From CAKKQX01 sp046313915 (GTDB taxonomy: Bacteria > Pseudomonadota > Gammaproteobacteria > Burkholderiales > SG8-41), in NCBI GenBank assembly GCA_046313915.1, contig JBKBXX010000002.1:16104-80103 (forward strand): a stretch of DNA of 64,000 nt, in the 5' to 3' direction. The notes beneath the pieces are model-generated. The model did not search any database. It was not told where the DNA came from and saw only the letters and a program-made list of their open reading frames with translations. The translations under genes and the position numbers were made by a program. Below, piece by piece: positions 41,648 to 50,155 of this stretch; position 1 is the first letter of the stretch, and every line of letters begins with the position of its first letter.

Positions 41648-42589
41648 ATGAGATTTTTCGGTTCCCCCAAGCGCAAACCGGGTTGGTTGTGCATCAACCT
41701 GTTGCCGGATCGGGTGGACGTATCGCACGTCGTGGTTCAAGGCAAGGCACGGCCGGAAGTCCTGCTGTGCGATTCCTATCGCAAGGAAGGGGATGATCTC
41801 GCGACGCTCAGGCGTCTGCGCCGCGAGCTCGATTTGCCCGCGCATCGCATCACGACCCTGCTCAAGGCCGGCGACTACCAAGTGGTGCAGGTCGAGGCGC
41901 CCCCCAATGTGCCCGCCGCCGAACTGAAGCACGCGCTGCGCTGGCGCCTGAAAGACCTGATCGATTTCCCGGTCGAGGCGGCGGTCGTCGATGCCGTCAC
42001 CATTCCGCCGGGGGCGGGCGCGGCCGCGCGCACTCCCCAGGCGCTCGCCGTCGTGGCGCGCAACGACATCATCAGGGCGACGGTCCAGCCTTTCAGCGAT
42101 GCCGACATTCCGCTCGCAGCCATAGACATTCCCGAAATGGCACAGCGCAATGTCGCGCACCGTCTCGAGGAAGCGGGGCGCGGCATGGCGCTGCTCTCGT
42201 TCGACGGTAGCGGCGGTCTTCTGACGTTCACCTGCGACGGCGAGCTCTATCAGTATCGCAACATCGAGCAGACGCTGGACAGTTTCGTCAACATCGACGC
42301 GGAACAGCGGCAGCAGCTCTACGAACGCATCGTGCTCGAATTGCAGCGCTCGCTCGACGGCTTCGACCGGCGGTTCCATCACGTCGCGGTTTCCAAGGTG
42401 GTGATGACGCCGGTGCCCGGCGCCGAAGACCTGCAGGAATATCTTGCGGCCAACCTCGGCGTGCCGCTCACGCTGCTCGATCTTGCGCAGATCATGGATT
42501 TTCCCTTGGTGCCGGAGTTGCGCCAGCCGCTGCGCCAGGCGCAATGCCTGAAACTGATAGGCGGTGCGATGCGCGGGGAGACCGCATGA
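41648..42589 (+). CDS. mshI: MSHA biogenesis protein MshI (PilM-like)
   Basis: A 313-residue cytoplasmic actin-fold (PilM/GspL-N type) protein that anchors the inner-membrane alignment complex. It starts KRKPGWLCINLLPDRVDVSHV, followed by LKHALRWRLKDLIDFPVEAAVVDAV, typical for MshI. Only a weak ribosome site (GGGAAAAA) precedes the ATG. It overlaps the next gene by ATGA, the first of a run of coupled pairs through mshL. Confidence 0.85.
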   Translation: MRFFGSPKRKPGWLCINLLPDRVDVSHVVVQGKARPEVLLCDSYRKEGDDLATLRRLRRELDLPAHRITTLLKAGDYQVVQVEAPPNVPAAELKHALRWRLKDLIDFPVEAAVVDAVTIPPGAGAAARTPQALAVVARNDIIRATVQPFSDADIPLAAIDIPEMAQRNVAHRLEEAGRGMALLSFDGSGGLLTFTCDGELYQYRNIEQTLDSFVNIDAEQRQQLYERIVLELQRSLDGFDRRFHHVAVSKVVMTPVPGAEDLQEYLAANLGVPLTLLDLAQIMDFPLVPELRQPLRQAQCLKLIGGAMRGETA

Positions 42590-43233
42590 GCCAGCAGATC
42601 AATCTGCTGGATCCGGCTTTCGTCAAGCGGCGCTCGCCGCTTTCGGCTGCGACCGCCGTGGCGTGCACGGCGGCGGTGCTCGCCGCGCTCGTCGCATTCC
42701 AGTTTTATGCGCTGCTGCAGGTTGGGCGGCTCGAGGCGGAACTGCAGTCGGCACAGACGGAACTGAAGGCGAAACAGTCTCGCGTGCAAAAACTCGTCGA
42801 GGCGAGTGTCGCGCCGCGCAGGGACGCCGCGCTCGATGCGGAAATAGCCCGCCTGGAAGCCGAGCTGAGGAGGGGGCGCGAGAACATGGAAGCGCTGAAA
42901 AGCGGCGCGCTCGGCGACCAGCAGGGTTTTTCCGAGTACATGCGCGCGTTTTCGCGCCAGGCCCTCAGTGGCCTGTGGCTGACCGGTTTCACGATCGCCG
43001 GCGGCAACATTTCGATCCAGGGGCGGGTCACGCACGCCGATCTGGTGGCGAGCTATATCCAGCGCCTGAACCAGGAAAAGGTTTTCCAGGGCCGTACCTT
43101 TGCCGCGCTGGAAATGCATACGCCCAAAGGCGAGGACAAGGATGACAAGAAAAAAACACCGCGCTTTCTCGAGTTCACCCTGACCACGGCCGAACCGGCC
43201 GCTTCGGCCGCCGGCGGGGGGGGAGCGCGATGA
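42586..43233 (+). CDS. PilN-like MSHA alignment-complex protein
   Basis: A 215-residue PilN/GspL-C-like protein with a short cytoplasmic start containing the PilN INLL motif (MSQQINLLDPAF), one membrane helix (residues ~19-43), a coiled coil and a ferredoxin-like periplasmic domain (QGFSEYMRAFSRQALSGLWLTGFTI). It corresponds to the MshI2 gene of some species. Start and stop overlap its neighbours by four bases. Confidence 0.82.
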   Translation: MSQQINLLDPAFVKRRSPLSAATAVACTAAVLAALVAFQFYALLQVGRLEAELQSAQTELKAKQSRVQKLVEASVAPRRDAALDAEIARLEAELRRGRENMEALKSGALGDQQGFSEYMRAFSRQALSGLWLTGFTIAGGNISIQGRVTHADLVASYIQRLNQEKVFQGRTFAALEMHTPKGEDKDDKKKTPRFLEFTLTTAEPAASAAGGGGAR

Positions 43234-43886
43234 AAGAGCGCTGGCAGCAGCTCGCGGCGAAATACGAGGCCCTGGCGCTGCGGGAGCGGATCGTCGTGCT
43301 GGTCGCCGCGCTGGCCGCGGTTGCGGCGTTTTTCCATCTGCTGGCGATCGACCCGCTGCTGGCGAAGCAGCGCCGCCTCGCCCGCGAGATCGCCGAAGCG
43401 CGCGCCGCCATCGCGAAAGCCGACGAGGTGCTCAGGTTGCAGACGGGCCAGGCCGATCCCGATGCCGCCCGGCGCGCGCAGCGCGATGCGCTGCGCGCCG
43501 AGCTTGCGGAACTCGCCAGGAACATGCAGGGGATGCAGAAAGAGCTGGTGCCGCCGGAGCAGATGGCGAAGCTGCTCGAAGGCATGTTCGCGCGCGATCG
43601 CGGCCTGCAGCTCGTTTCCCTGCGCAAGCTGCCGGTGCAGCGCTTCGAAAGACCGGGGGCCGCGCAGCAGGCTGCCGCGGCCGGCGACGGCCTCTATCAG
43701 CACAGTTTCGAGCTGGTCCTCCAGGGTTCGTACGCCGATCTGCACGATTATCTGGCGCGGCTCGAGAAGCTGCCATGGCGCATGTTTTGGGGCAAAATTG
43801 TCATGGATGCCGAAAATTACCCTAAACTCAGGGTCACGCTCACGGTGCATACCCTGAGCGTGACCAAAGCGTGGTTGACCGTATGA
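43230..43886 (+). CDS. mshJ: MSHA biogenesis protein MshJ (PilO/GspM-like)
   Basis: A 218-residue bitopic membrane protein. It has one N-terminal helix (VVLVAALAAVAAFFHLLAI), a coiled coil of Ala/Arg/Glu, then a PilO-like periplasmic domain ending LRVTLTVHTLSVTKAWL. It is predicted to pair with the PilN-like protein as in other type IV pilus alignment complexes. Coupled by ATGA at both ends. Confidence 0.83.
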   Translation: MKERWQQLAAKYEALALRERIVVLVAALAAVAAFFHLLAIDPLLAKQRRLAREIAEARAAIAKADEVLRLQTGQADPDAARRAQRDALRAELAELARNMQGMQKELVPPEQMAKLLEGMFARDRGLQLVSLRKLPVQRFERPGAAQQAAAAGDGLYQHSFELVLQGSYADLHDYLARLEKLPWRMFWGKIVMDAENYPKLRVTLTVHTLSVTKAWLTV

Positions 43887-44314
43887 AACGCGCCGCCCTG
43901 CCGGAACTCGCCGCGCTGACGGCAGCCTCCTTTGCGCTGTGGTTTTGCTGGGGCGCGGCGCAGGCGCAGCCGCTGGTCGACCCGATGCGCCCGCCGCTGG
44001 AACACGTCGAGACCGCCAGCAGTGCGCCGGCGCCGGACGAGCCGGTATTGCAATCGGTGATGATCACGCCGACACTCAGGGCCGCGATCATCAACGGCGA
44101 GACGGTGCAGCTCGGCGGCAGGTTCCGCGAGGCGCAGGTGATCAAAATCTCGGAAAACGAGGTGGTGCTGAAAAGCGGCACGGAAACCCAGATATTGAAA
44201 ATGTATCCCGGCGTCGAAAAGCGCGAGCACGTGCCGCAGACGCCGAAAGCCACGCCGGGAGGGGCTGCGACGCGGAAAAAAGCCGCCGCTGCCGGCAAGG
44301 AGGATGCAAAATGA
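43883..44314 (+). CDS. mshK: MSHA biogenesis protein MshK (PilP-like)
   Basis: A 143-residue exported protein with a signal peptide (MKRAALPELAALTAASFALWFCWGAAQA cleavage region), a DPMRPP segment and a small beta domain (LRAAIINGETVQLGGRFREAQVIKIS...VVLKSG) as in MshK and GspC/PilP. The end is Lys/Ala-rich. It probably links the alignment complex to the secretin. The ATG at 43883 overlaps the mshJ stop. Confidence 0.8.
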   Translation: MKRAALPELAALTAASFALWFCWGAAQAQPLVDPMRPPLEHVETASSAPAPDEPVLQSVMITPTLRAAIINGETVQLGGRFREAQVIKISENEVVLKSGTETQILKMYPGVEKREHVPQTPKATPGGAATRKKAAAAGKEDAK

Positions 44315-46023
44315 AGGAACGAACCATGCGCGGGATGAGACACGTGATGGCAGCGGTCGTGGTGCTCGTCATCGGCGGTTGCGCGAGTCCCGACAGGGCC
44401 CGCGACGTGACCTATGACAGCATCACCCGGGAGCTCGACAAGGCGGTGAAGAACCGCGTCAAGCCGGCGACGCCCGATGTCGTGACCGAGGCGCTGCTGC
44501 CGCCACTGGTGATCGAGATGCCCAAGGCCGAGGGCCGCTCGGCCGATACCCGTTTCGACCTCAACGTCAACAATGCGCCGGCCAACCAGGTGTTCATGGC
44601 AGTGGTTTCGGGCACGCGCTACAGCATGATCGTGCATCCCGACGTCAAGGAGCCGATTTCGGTCAATCTCAAGGACGTGACCGTGTTCGAGGCGCTCGAC
44701 ACCATACGCGATCTTTACGGTTACGAGTACCGCGTGCAGGGCACGCGCATCACGGTGCAGCCCGTGAAACTGCAAACGCGCGTCTTCCAGGTCAACTATC
44801 TGCAGGCCACGCGGCGTGGCAGCACCGACGTGCGAGTCACTTCGGGCTCGATCACGGCGGCAGCTCCCGGCGTCTCCGGCATTCCCGGAACCACCGCCAC
44901 CGCGGCGGCGCCCGGTGCGCCAACGGGCGGCACGGTTTCGCGCACCAGCGAGAGCTCGCGCGTGACCACCGCTTCCGACAGCGACTTCTGGGGCGATGTC
45001 ACCAAGTCGCTCAATGCCATCGTCGGCAGCAGCGACGGCCGCAGCGTGATCGTCAATCCGCAATCGGGCGTGATCGTGGTGCGCGCCATGCCCACCGAGC
45101 TGCGCAACGTCGAGTCTTTTCTCAAGGCGATGCAGCTCGTGGTCGAACGCCAGGTGGTGCTGGAAGCCAAGCTGATCCAGGTCACGTTGAGCGACAGCTC
45201 GCAGACTGGCATCAACTGGGCCGCGTTTCCCGACGGTGGCAGACGCGGCGCGCTGGGCGTGGTCACGAAAGAAGCGCAGATCGGCACCGGCGGGGAACTC
45301 GCGTCATCGGCGCTCGCGGCGACGCTCGGCGCCGGCGGCGCGCTGGCAGGCAAGGCGGCGGGCGGAGTTTTCGGACTGGCGCTGCAAACCGGCAATTTCG
45401 CCGCGCTGATGTCCTTCCTCGAAACCCAGGGCACGATCAACGTGCTGTCGAGCCCGCGGATCGCGACCATCAACAACCAGAAGGCCGTGCTCAAGGTCGG
45501 CACCGACGAGTTTTTCGTGACCAACATCAGCACCACTGCGGTGACCAGCGGTGCCGGCACCACGACCACGCCGTCCATCACCGTGCAGCCGTTTTTCTCG
45601 GGCATCGCGCTCGACGTGACGCCGCAGATCGACGACAGCGACAACATCATCCTGCATATTCACCCTTCGGTGAGCAGCGTGTCGGAAAAACAGAAGGTCG
45701 TCAATCTCGGTGCTGCCGGCAGCTTCACGCTGCCGCTCGCTTCGAGCGAGATCAACGAAACCGACACCATCGTGCGCGTGCAGGACGGCAACATCGTCGC
45801 GATCGGCGGGCTCATGAAACAGCAGACCAGCAGCGACCGCAGTCAGCCGCCGGGCATGGGCGATGCATCGGGGTGGGGCGGCCTGTTCCGCCAACGCGCC
45901 AACAGCTCGCTCAAAAGCGAACTCGTGATCCTGCTCAAACCCACCATCATCCGCAGCGATCGCGATTGGGAGCAGGGCTTGGCCGAGGCCCGCGACCGTA
46001 TTCGCACCATGGAGCGCCAATAA
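44311..46023 (+). CDS. mshL: MSHA outer-membrane secretin MshL
   Basis: A 570-residue lipoprotein secretin through which the pilus leaves the cell. The lipobox is VIGGC after MRGMRHVMAAVV. An STN-type N0 domain (FDLNVNNAPANQVFMAVVSGTRYSMIVHPDV) and a Gly/Ala/Thr-rich low-complexity stretch follow (residues ~175-215). N domains and the secretin core then carry VNPQSGVIVVRAMP, VVLEAKLIQVTLSDSSQTGINW, LSSPRIATINNQKAVLKVG and IVAIGGLM. AAGGAGG lies within the mshK end before the ATG. Confidence 0.9.
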   Translation: MKERTMRGMRHVMAAVVVLVIGGCASPDRARDVTYDSITRELDKAVKNRVKPATPDVVTEALLPPLVIEMPKAEGRSADTRFDLNVNNAPANQVFMAVVSGTRYSMIVHPDVKEPISVNLKDVTVFEALDTIRDLYGYEYRVQGTRITVQPVKLQTRVFQVNYLQATRRGSTDVRVTSGSITAAAPGVSGIPGTTATAAAPGAPTGGTVSRTSESSRVTTASDSDFWGDVTKSLNAIVGSSDGRSVIVNPQSGVIVVRAMPTELRNVESFLKAMQLVVERQVVLEAKLIQVTLSDSSQTGINWAAFPDGGRRGALGVVTKEAQIGTGGELASSALAATLGAGGALAGKAAGGVFGLALQTGNFAALMSFLETQGTINVLSSPRIATINNQKAVLKVGTDEFFVTNISTTAVTSGAGTTTTPSITVQPFFSGIALDVTPQIDDSDNIILHIHPSVSSVSEKQKVVNLGAAGSFTLPLASSEINETDTIVRVQDGNIVAIGGLMKQQTSSDRSQPPGMGDASGWGGLFRQRANSSLKSELVILLKPTIIRSDRDWEQGLAEARDRIRTMERQ

Positions 46024-46057
46024 CGCCTGGAGATGACGGTTTTCTCCCTCCTCTGCC

Positions 46058-46948
46058 ATGTATAAAGCCCACTTTGGACTGCACGAGTCGCCGTTCGGCA
46101 TCACGCCCGACACGAGCTTCGCCTACGCCTGCACTTCGCACCAGGAGGCGCTCAACACGCTGCTGGTGGCGGTGCGCAACGGCGAAGGTTTCATCAAGAT
46201 CACGGGCGAAGTTGGCACCGGCAAAACGTTGCTGTGCCGCCGTTTCCTGGCGATGCTCGATTACAACCATGTTTCGGCCTACATTCCCAATCCCTGCATG
46301 GAATTGCGCACCCTGCTGTTTGCGCTGGGCGACGAACTCGGCGTGGATCTGCCCAAAGACGGTGACCAGCACCACCTGCTCAAGGGCTTTACCGCGGCAC
46401 TGCTCGAATTCGCGAACCAGGGCAAGGCGGTCGTGCTGTGTCTCGACGAGGCACAGGCGATGCCGATCCAGACGCTCGAGGCGTTGCGGCTGCTGACCAA
46501 TCTCGAAACCGAGAAGCGCAAGCTGCTCCAGGTGGTGCTCTTCGGCCAGCCCGAGCTCGATCACGCGCTCGAGCACGAGTCGGTGCGCCAGCTGCGGCAG
46601 CGCATCACTTTCCAGTACCGACTGACGGCGCTGCGCGGCAACGAAGTCGATCATTACATCGCCCACCGCCTGCGTGTTGCCGGCTACCGCGGCAGCCGGC
46701 TGTTCACCAAAGCCGCGGTGCGGCTCGTGCATCGCTACAGCCGCGGCGTGCCGCGGCTGATCAACATCGTTTCGCACAAGGCCATGCTGCTCGCCTTCGG
46801 CGAAGGCCTGCAGCAGGTTTTGCCGCACCACGTGCGCGCTGCTGCGGCGGATACGCCCGCTGCGGCGCGGCTCAGGTCGTGGTGGTGGCTGGGTTTCGTC
46901 GTGCTGCTGCTTTCCATCGGCGGCATCGGCTGGATGCTGCTCGCATGA
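46058..46948 (+). CDS. mshM: MSHA biogenesis AAA ATPase MshM (ExeA-like)
   Basis: A 296-residue ATPase of the ExeA/MshM family: MYKAHFGLHESPFGITPD opening, Walker A GEVGTGKT near residue 53, Walker B VVLCLDEAQ, an LRQRITFQYRL sensor region, and a C-terminal membrane helix. ExeA-type proteins help assemble the secretin across peptidoglycan. It lies 34 bp after mshL and overlaps mshN by four bases. Confidence 0.9.
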   Translation: MYKAHFGLHESPFGITPDTSFAYACTSHQEALNTLLVAVRNGEGFIKITGEVGTGKTLLCRRFLAMLDYNHVSAYIPNPCMELRTLLFALGDELGVDLPKDGDQHHLLKGFTAALLEFANQGKAVVLCLDEAQAMPIQTLEALRLLTNLETEKRKLLQVVLFGQPELDHALEHESVRQLRQRITFQYRLTALRGNEVDHYIAHRLRVAGYRGSRLFTKAAVRLVHRYSRGVPRLINIVSHKAMLLAFGEGLQQVLPHHVRAAAADTPAAARLRSWWWLGFVVLLLSIGGIGWMLLA

Positions 46949-48237
46949 GTCTCATCAACCAGGTACTGCTCGATCTCGAAAAACGCCGTGCTTCCGGAGT
47001 GGACCGCAGCGTGGTGCCCGATCATGTGCGCGCGCTGCCCGAAGCGCGCCGCGGTCCGCGGCCGTGGCTGTTTGCGGTGGTAGCAGGCATACTGGTGATC
47101 GCAGCGGTCGCGGGGTGGGCGCTGTGGTCGGGATTCCGGTTTCCCGCCATCAAGCAAACACCTCCCGCGGTCGTGCCCCAGGCGGCGCCGCAACACAAGC
47201 CGGTCGAAACGGCGAGCCCGCCGGTCGTGACGGCGGCGCCACCGCTTGCGGCGCCGCCGGATGACGTTTTGCGCGAGGAAGCGGCGGCCGCGGCCGGTGC
47301 ACCTGCGCCCGATTTGCAGCGCTACGGTTTGAGCCTCGAACTGTCGAATCTGCCCGCCGCGCCGGCGGCGAAACTGCAGCGCGGCGCCGACAGGCCACCG
47401 CAGGCCAAAGCGCCTCTGGCGAGTGCCGAGGTGATCGCCAAGGCGCCGCCTCCCGCAACCAAGGCGAAGACGAAAGCCGCGGACGGCACTGCCTTGGCGC
47501 CCGAAACTGCCGCGGTGTTGCCGAAACCCGCCGACACCCAAGCGCCGGCTGCGCCATCCGGCGTGGCCGAGCCGGCTCCCAAAAAAGCGGTGGCGGTTGC
47601 GAGGCCGGCAGCGCCGGCGCGTCCGGCCCCGCCGCCGGAAATCGACAAGCAGGTGCGCCAGCCGACGCCGCAGCAGCTGGCGGAAAGCCTCTACGGCAAA
47701 GCAGCGGCGCTGCTGAACCAGGGCCGGCCGGGCGAAGCGCGCGAAGCTTTCGAAGCCGCGCTGCGTTACTCGCCCGAGCATACCGGCGCGCGCCAGGCCC
47801 TGTTCGGTTTGCTGATCGAGGCCAGAAACTACGCCGAGGCCGAGCGCGTGCTGCAGGAAGGCTTGCAGTTGAACCCCGGCCACAGCGCTTTCACGATAGC
47901 GCTGGCGCGCCTGCAGGTCGACCGCGGCCAGGCCCAGGCGGCGATCGATACCTTGCGCAAAGGCATGGCTTATGCCCAGAACAATGCCGATTATCACGCT
48001 TTCATGGCGGCGCTGCTGCAACGCCAACAGCGGCACGAGGAAGCAGTCGAGCAGTTTCAGGTTGCGATCAGCCTGAAACCCCGTTCGGGAGTGTGGCTGA
48101 TGGGGCTCGGCATCTCGCTGCAGGCGCTAAACCGCAATGCCGAAGCGCTCGAGGCGTTCCGGCGCGCCAAGAGCAGCGGCAATCTCAATGCCGATCTGCA
48201 GGCGTTCGTCGACCAGCGCCTGAGACAATTGCAATGA
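46945..48237 (+). CDS. mshN: MSHA biogenesis protein MshN (TPR, membrane-anchored)
   Basis: A 430-residue protein: short cytoplasmic start MSLINQVLLDLEKRRAS, one membrane helix (about 35-55), a long Pro/Ala-rich periplasmic linker (to about 230), then five to six TPR-like helical repeats. MSLINxMLxDLExR is the hallmark of MshN and ExeB-like proteins that work with MshM/ExeA. It ends the pilus locus; comF converges 71 bp downstream. Confidence 0.88.
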   Translation: MSLINQVLLDLEKRRASGVDRSVVPDHVRALPEARRGPRPWLFAVVAGILVIAAVAGWALWSGFRFPAIKQTPPAVVPQAAPQHKPVETASPPVVTAAPPLAAPPDDVLREEAAAAAGAPAPDLQRYGLSLELSNLPAAPAAKLQRGADRPPQAKAPLASAEVIAKAPPPATKAKTKAADGTALAPETAAVLPKPADTQAPAAPSGVAEPAPKKAVAVARPAAPARPAPPPEIDKQVRQPTPQQLAESLYGKAAALLNQGRPGEAREAFEAALRYSPEHTGARQALFGLLIEARNYAEAERVLQEGLQLNPGHSAFTIALARLQVDRGQAQAAIDTLRKGMAYAQNNADYHAFMAALLQRQQRHEEAVEQFQVAISLKPRSGVWLMGLGISLQALNRNAEALEAFRRAKSSGNLNADLQAFVDQRLRQLQ

Positions 48238-48308
48238 CAGCCGCAAACGGTGAGCGCTGAGTGGCGGGTTTGAAGCCGCGGGGATCACGGCTCAAAATGG
48301 ATTTTCGC

Positions 48309-49016
48309 TTACCGCGGCAGCGTACGCGCCACGATCCAGCCGCTGATGCGCGCCGCTCCCGCCAGACGCAGATTTTTCGCGAGCTCGTCGAGCGTGGCGC
48401 CGGTAGTCATCACGTCGTCTATCACCGCCACTTTCTTGCCGTCGAGATCGGCATCGCACACGAAAGCGCCACGCACGTTTTTCGCCCGTTCTTTCCACGG
48501 CAGCTCGGCCTGCGGCCGGGTTTCCACCACTTTGCGACAAGCAGCCGCGAGCAGCGGGATGCCGGTGAGCCGGCTCGTGTGGCGGGCGATTTCGAGCGAC
48601 TGGTTGAAACCGCGCTCGCGTACCCGTTGCGGCGCAAGTGGCATGGGAACGATGCAGTCGGCGTGCTCCGTCAATGCATGCGCCAGCGCTTCGCCGAAGA
48701 AAGCGCCGAGGGCGAGATTGCCGTCGTACTTGAAAGCCTGAACCAGGGCGTCAACCGGAAAGGCGTAGGCAAACACTGCACTCACGCTGTCGTAGCGCGG
48801 CGGGTGCTTGAGACAGGCGCCGCACACGGCGCCGTGCGGGATCGGCAGCGCGCAACTCGCGCAGCGGCTGGCGGGAAGCCGCGGCAAATCGCCGGCGCAC
48901 GCTGCGCACAGCAGCGCGCCGCCGCTCGCGCTGCTACACAGCATGCACGTTTGCGGCAGCAGTCGCCGCCCAATATGTAGGCAGCCGTTTAAAAAGGAGC
49001 GTGCCAAATTTGACAA
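48309..49016 (-). CDS. comF: ComF family phosphoribosyltransferase-like protein
   Basis: A 235-residue protein with an N-terminal zinc region (CMLC, CAAC, CASC, CGAC) and a type-I PRTase domain holding VPMPLAPQRVRERGFNQSLEIA, then VAVIDDVMTTGAT. ComF proteins support DNA uptake in competent bacteria, and also occur next to bioC/bioH-type genes. The start is taken as TTG at 49016 (MSNLARSF); this codon overlaps the bioB -35 box on the other strand. No good ATG lies near the true start. Confidence 0.87.
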   Translation of the reverse strand: MSNLARSFLNGCLHIGRRLLPQTCMLCSSASGGALLCAACAGDLPRLPASRCASCALPIPHGAVCGACLKHPPRYDSVSAVFAYAFPVDALVQAFKYDGNLALGAFFGEALAHALTEHADCIVPMPLAPQRVRERGFNQSLEIARHTSRLTGIPLLAAACRKVVETRPQAELPWKERAKNVRGAFVCDADLDGKKVAVIDDVMTTGATLDELAKNLRLAGAARISGWIVARTLPR

Positions 49017-49038
49017 GGAACAGGCTTTTCGTGATGAT
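49010..49038 (+). promoter_or_regulatory. Promoter of the bioB operon
   Basis: TTGACA at 49010-49015, 17 bp spacer, GATGAT at 49033-49038 (four of six), 18 bp before the bioB ATG. I find no BirA-type or BioR-type dyad in the 39-bp intergenic space. Confidence 0.6.
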
Positions 49039-49055
49039 ACAAGCCGTTAAAAAAC

Positions 49056-50087
49056 ATGATTTTCTCCGAAAAAACCGCGATGGATGGCATGACCGTTAAC
49101 GAATGTCTTTCCGTTTCCGCTGACGACCCCGCTGCGTGCGCGCGCTGGACGGTGGAGCAGGTCGAGGCGCTGTTCGATTGGCCGTTCAACGATCTCGTCT
49201 ACCGCGCGCAGTCGGTGCACCGCCAGCATTTCGACCCCAACGCGGTGCAGCTGTCCACGCTGCTGTCGGTCAAAACCGGAGGCTGCCCCGAGGACTGCGG
49301 CTATTGTCCGCAGGCCGCGCGCCATCACACCGGCGTCGAAAACCAGGACATGCTCGCGCTCGATGCCGTGATCGAGGCGGCACGCAAAGCGAAACAAAGC
49401 GGCGCGACCCGTTTCTGCATGGGCGCGGCGTGGCGCGGACCCCGGCAGCGCGATCTGGAGCGGGTGCTCGAGATGATCCGCGCGGTGCGCGCGCTCGGCA
49501 TGGAAACCTGCGCCACGCTGGGCATGCTGAAGGACGGTCAGGCCGAACAGCTCAGGGCCGCCGGACTCGACTATTACAACCACAACATCGACACCGCGCC
49601 CGAATTCTATGGCGAAATCGTTTCTACCCGCAGCCAGAGCGACCGCCTCGCCACGCTGGGGCGCGTGCGCGCCGCCGGCCTGCGGGTGTGTTGCGGCGGC
49701 ATCGTCGGCATGGGCGAACCGCGCCGCAGCCGTGCCGCGCTGATCGCGCAGCTCGCCAACATGGAGCCGTATCCGGAATCGGTGCCGATCAACAACCTGA
49801 TGCAGGTCGCGGGCACGCCGCTCTACGGCACCGCGCGGCTCGATCCGCTGGAATTCGTGCGCACCATCGCCTGCGCGCGCATCACCATGCCGAAAGCGAT
49901 GGTGCGCCTGTCGGCGGGCCGCGAGGAAATGTCCGATGGCATACAGGCGCTGTGCTTTCTGGCCGGCGCCAACTCGATTTTCTATGGCGAGAAACTGCTT
50001 ACCACCGGTAATCCCGAGGTCGAAAAAGACCGGGCGCTGTTCGCGAGACTCGGCATGTATCCGATGGAGACGGGGAATGAGGCGTAA
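49056..50087 (+). CDS. bioB: Biotin synthase
   Basis: A 343-residue radical-SAM enzyme that inserts sulfur into dethiobiotin. The cluster motif is CPEDCGYCPQAARH. Other conserved parts are RFCMGAAWRGPRQRD, METCATLGMLKDGQAEQL, LDYYNHNIDTAPEFY and CCGGIVGMGE. Further starts at MDGMTVNE (49080) are possible. It leads the bioB-F-H-C-D set. Confidence 0.97.
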   Translation: MIFSEKTAMDGMTVNECLSVSADDPAACARWTVEQVEALFDWPFNDLVYRAQSVHRQHFDPNAVQLSTLLSVKTGGCPEDCGYCPQAARHHTGVENQDMLALDAVIEAARKAKQSGATRFCMGAAWRGPRQRDLERVLEMIRAVRALGMETCATLGMLKDGQAEQLRAAGLDYYNHNIDTAPEFYGEIVSTRSQSDRLATLGRVRAAGLRVCCGGIVGMGEPRRSRAALIAQLANMEPYPESVPINNLMQVAGTPLYGTARLDPLEFVRTIACARITMPKAMVRLSAGREEMSDGIQALCFLAGANSIFYGEKLLTTGNPEVEKDRALFARLGMYPMETGNEA

Positions 50088-50155
50088 GGCGGCAGCCTCG
50101 GTGTGCCGCGCGCTCGCGGTGCCTGGTTTTCCGCCCCGCGCGTGACGCTGCCCGG

